NCBI GenBank assembly: GCA_030613145.1
Contig: JAUWMM010000117.1
Span: 1-6,296 of the forward strand
Reading direction: 5' to 3'
Length of the DNA: 6,296 bases
DNA from: Desulfobacterales bacterium
GTDB lineage: Bacteria; Desulfobacterota; Desulfobacteria; Desulfobacterales; C00003060
In this document: piece after piece, positions 5,899 through 6,296 of the stretch
Layout: each line of letters opens with the position of its first letter
Position numbering within the stretch: position 1 is the first letter of the stretch
The notes under the pieces: model-generated
The model's database searches: none
Told to the model about the DNA's origin: nothing
Seen by the model: the letters and a program-made list of their open reading frames with translations, nothing else
Translations under genes and position numbers: made by a program

Positions 5899-6296
5899 AT
5901 GCAAAATATTCGGATCGGTATTGTTGGAGTCGGCAATTGCGCCAGTTCATTGGTTCAGGGAATCAATTATTACAGGCACAAGGATAGCGAAGACGCCCTA
6001 GGCCTGATGCATTGGGAGATCGGCGGATACAGACCCTGCGATATCGAGGTGGTGTCAGCGTTTGACATCGACAAGCGAAAAGTCGGCAAGGACACAGCCG
6101 AGGCCATCTTTGCTGAACCCAACTGCACCACGGTATTTTACAAGGATGTTCCGAAAATCGGCACCACTGTCCGGATGGGGAAGATTCTGGACGGTTTCTC
6201 CGAACATATGCTGGACTACGACGACAAATACACCTTTGTCCTGGCTGATGAGCCGGAACCTGACATGGGAGAAGTTGTCCGGGTACTCAAGGAATC
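5899..6296 (+). CDS. ino1: Myo-inositol-1-phosphate synthase, N-terminal part (3' end outside window)
   Basis: The enzyme converts glucose 6-phosphate to inositol 1-phosphate with bound NAD, the entry step to inositol lipids and inositol solutes. The first 132 residues are present out of roughly 360-370 expected. The Rossmann fold opens with RIGIVGVGNCASSLVQG (5-21), which carries the glycine-rich NAD loop of the actinobacterial/archaeal Ino1 type rather than the eukaryotic long form. Further family marks are GLMHWEIGGY (35-44), VVSAFDIDKRKVGKD (51-65, with D56 and D58 at the end of the second strand), the region around TVRMGKILDG (100s), and a helix ending in VVRVLKE at the window edge. There is no sign of frameshift. 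The leader is long (over 230 bases). In related bacteria ino1 often precedes a CDP-alcohol transferase that makes phosphatidylinositol or an inositol solute; the genes beyond the window would show which. Confidence 0.95.
   Translation, partial: MQNIRIGIVGVGNCASSLVQGINYYRHKDSEDALGLMHWEIGGYRPCDIEVVSAFDIDKRKVGKDTAEAIFAEPNCTTVFYKDVPKIGTTVRMGKILDGFSEHMLDYDDKYTFVLADEPEPDMGEVVRVLKE

Overview
The window looks like chromosomal DNA of a Gram-negative bacterium, most likely of the Desulfobacterota (former Deltaproteobacteria). The reasons are the rpoN-hpf gene pair, a short omega subunit, an Ino1-type inositol-phosphate synthase, and Shine-Dalgarno sites of GGAGG type with frequent TTG/GTG starts. This placement is an inference from protein style, not a database match. 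Every gene I can support is on the + strand.

Left end (1-598): the 3' part of rpoN (sigma-54), including its DNA-binding helix-turn-helix and a perfect RpoN box. It overlaps the start of hpf, the ribosome hibernation factor gene that normally follows rpoN. This hpf is broken: about 47 recognisable residues are followed by a short unrelated tail and a stop, which overlaps the next start codon.

Carbohydrate cassette (595-2821): a GH130-family beta-mannoside phosphorylase/hydrolase gene followed after 37 bases by a GT4 glycosyltransferase gene. The two look co-transcribed. In spot counts they are richer in G+C than rpoN/hpf. Because the cassette begins exactly where hpf is cut, it looks like the product of an insertion or rearrangement.

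Junction (2822-3051): a 230-base stretch with no confident gene. It contains a 26-codon reading frame with a very good ribosome binding site, possibly another gene stub.

Housekeeping block (3052-5455): intact ftsH (membrane AAA+ zinc protease, TTG start), rpoZ (RNA polymerase omega), a 17-codon frame with a strong ribosome binding site, and a 66-residue cysteine-rich zinc-ribbon protein. ftsH is not next to tilS or folP here, which are common neighbours in other bacteria.

Right end (5456-6296): about 440 bases with one uncertain small frame, then the first 132 residues of ino1 (myo-inositol-1-phosphate synthase), which runs off the window.

The genes do not form one pathway. The window reads as a rearranged mosaic of housekeeping genes, a two-gene sugar cassette, and several 5' gene stubs that kept their ribosome binding sites.
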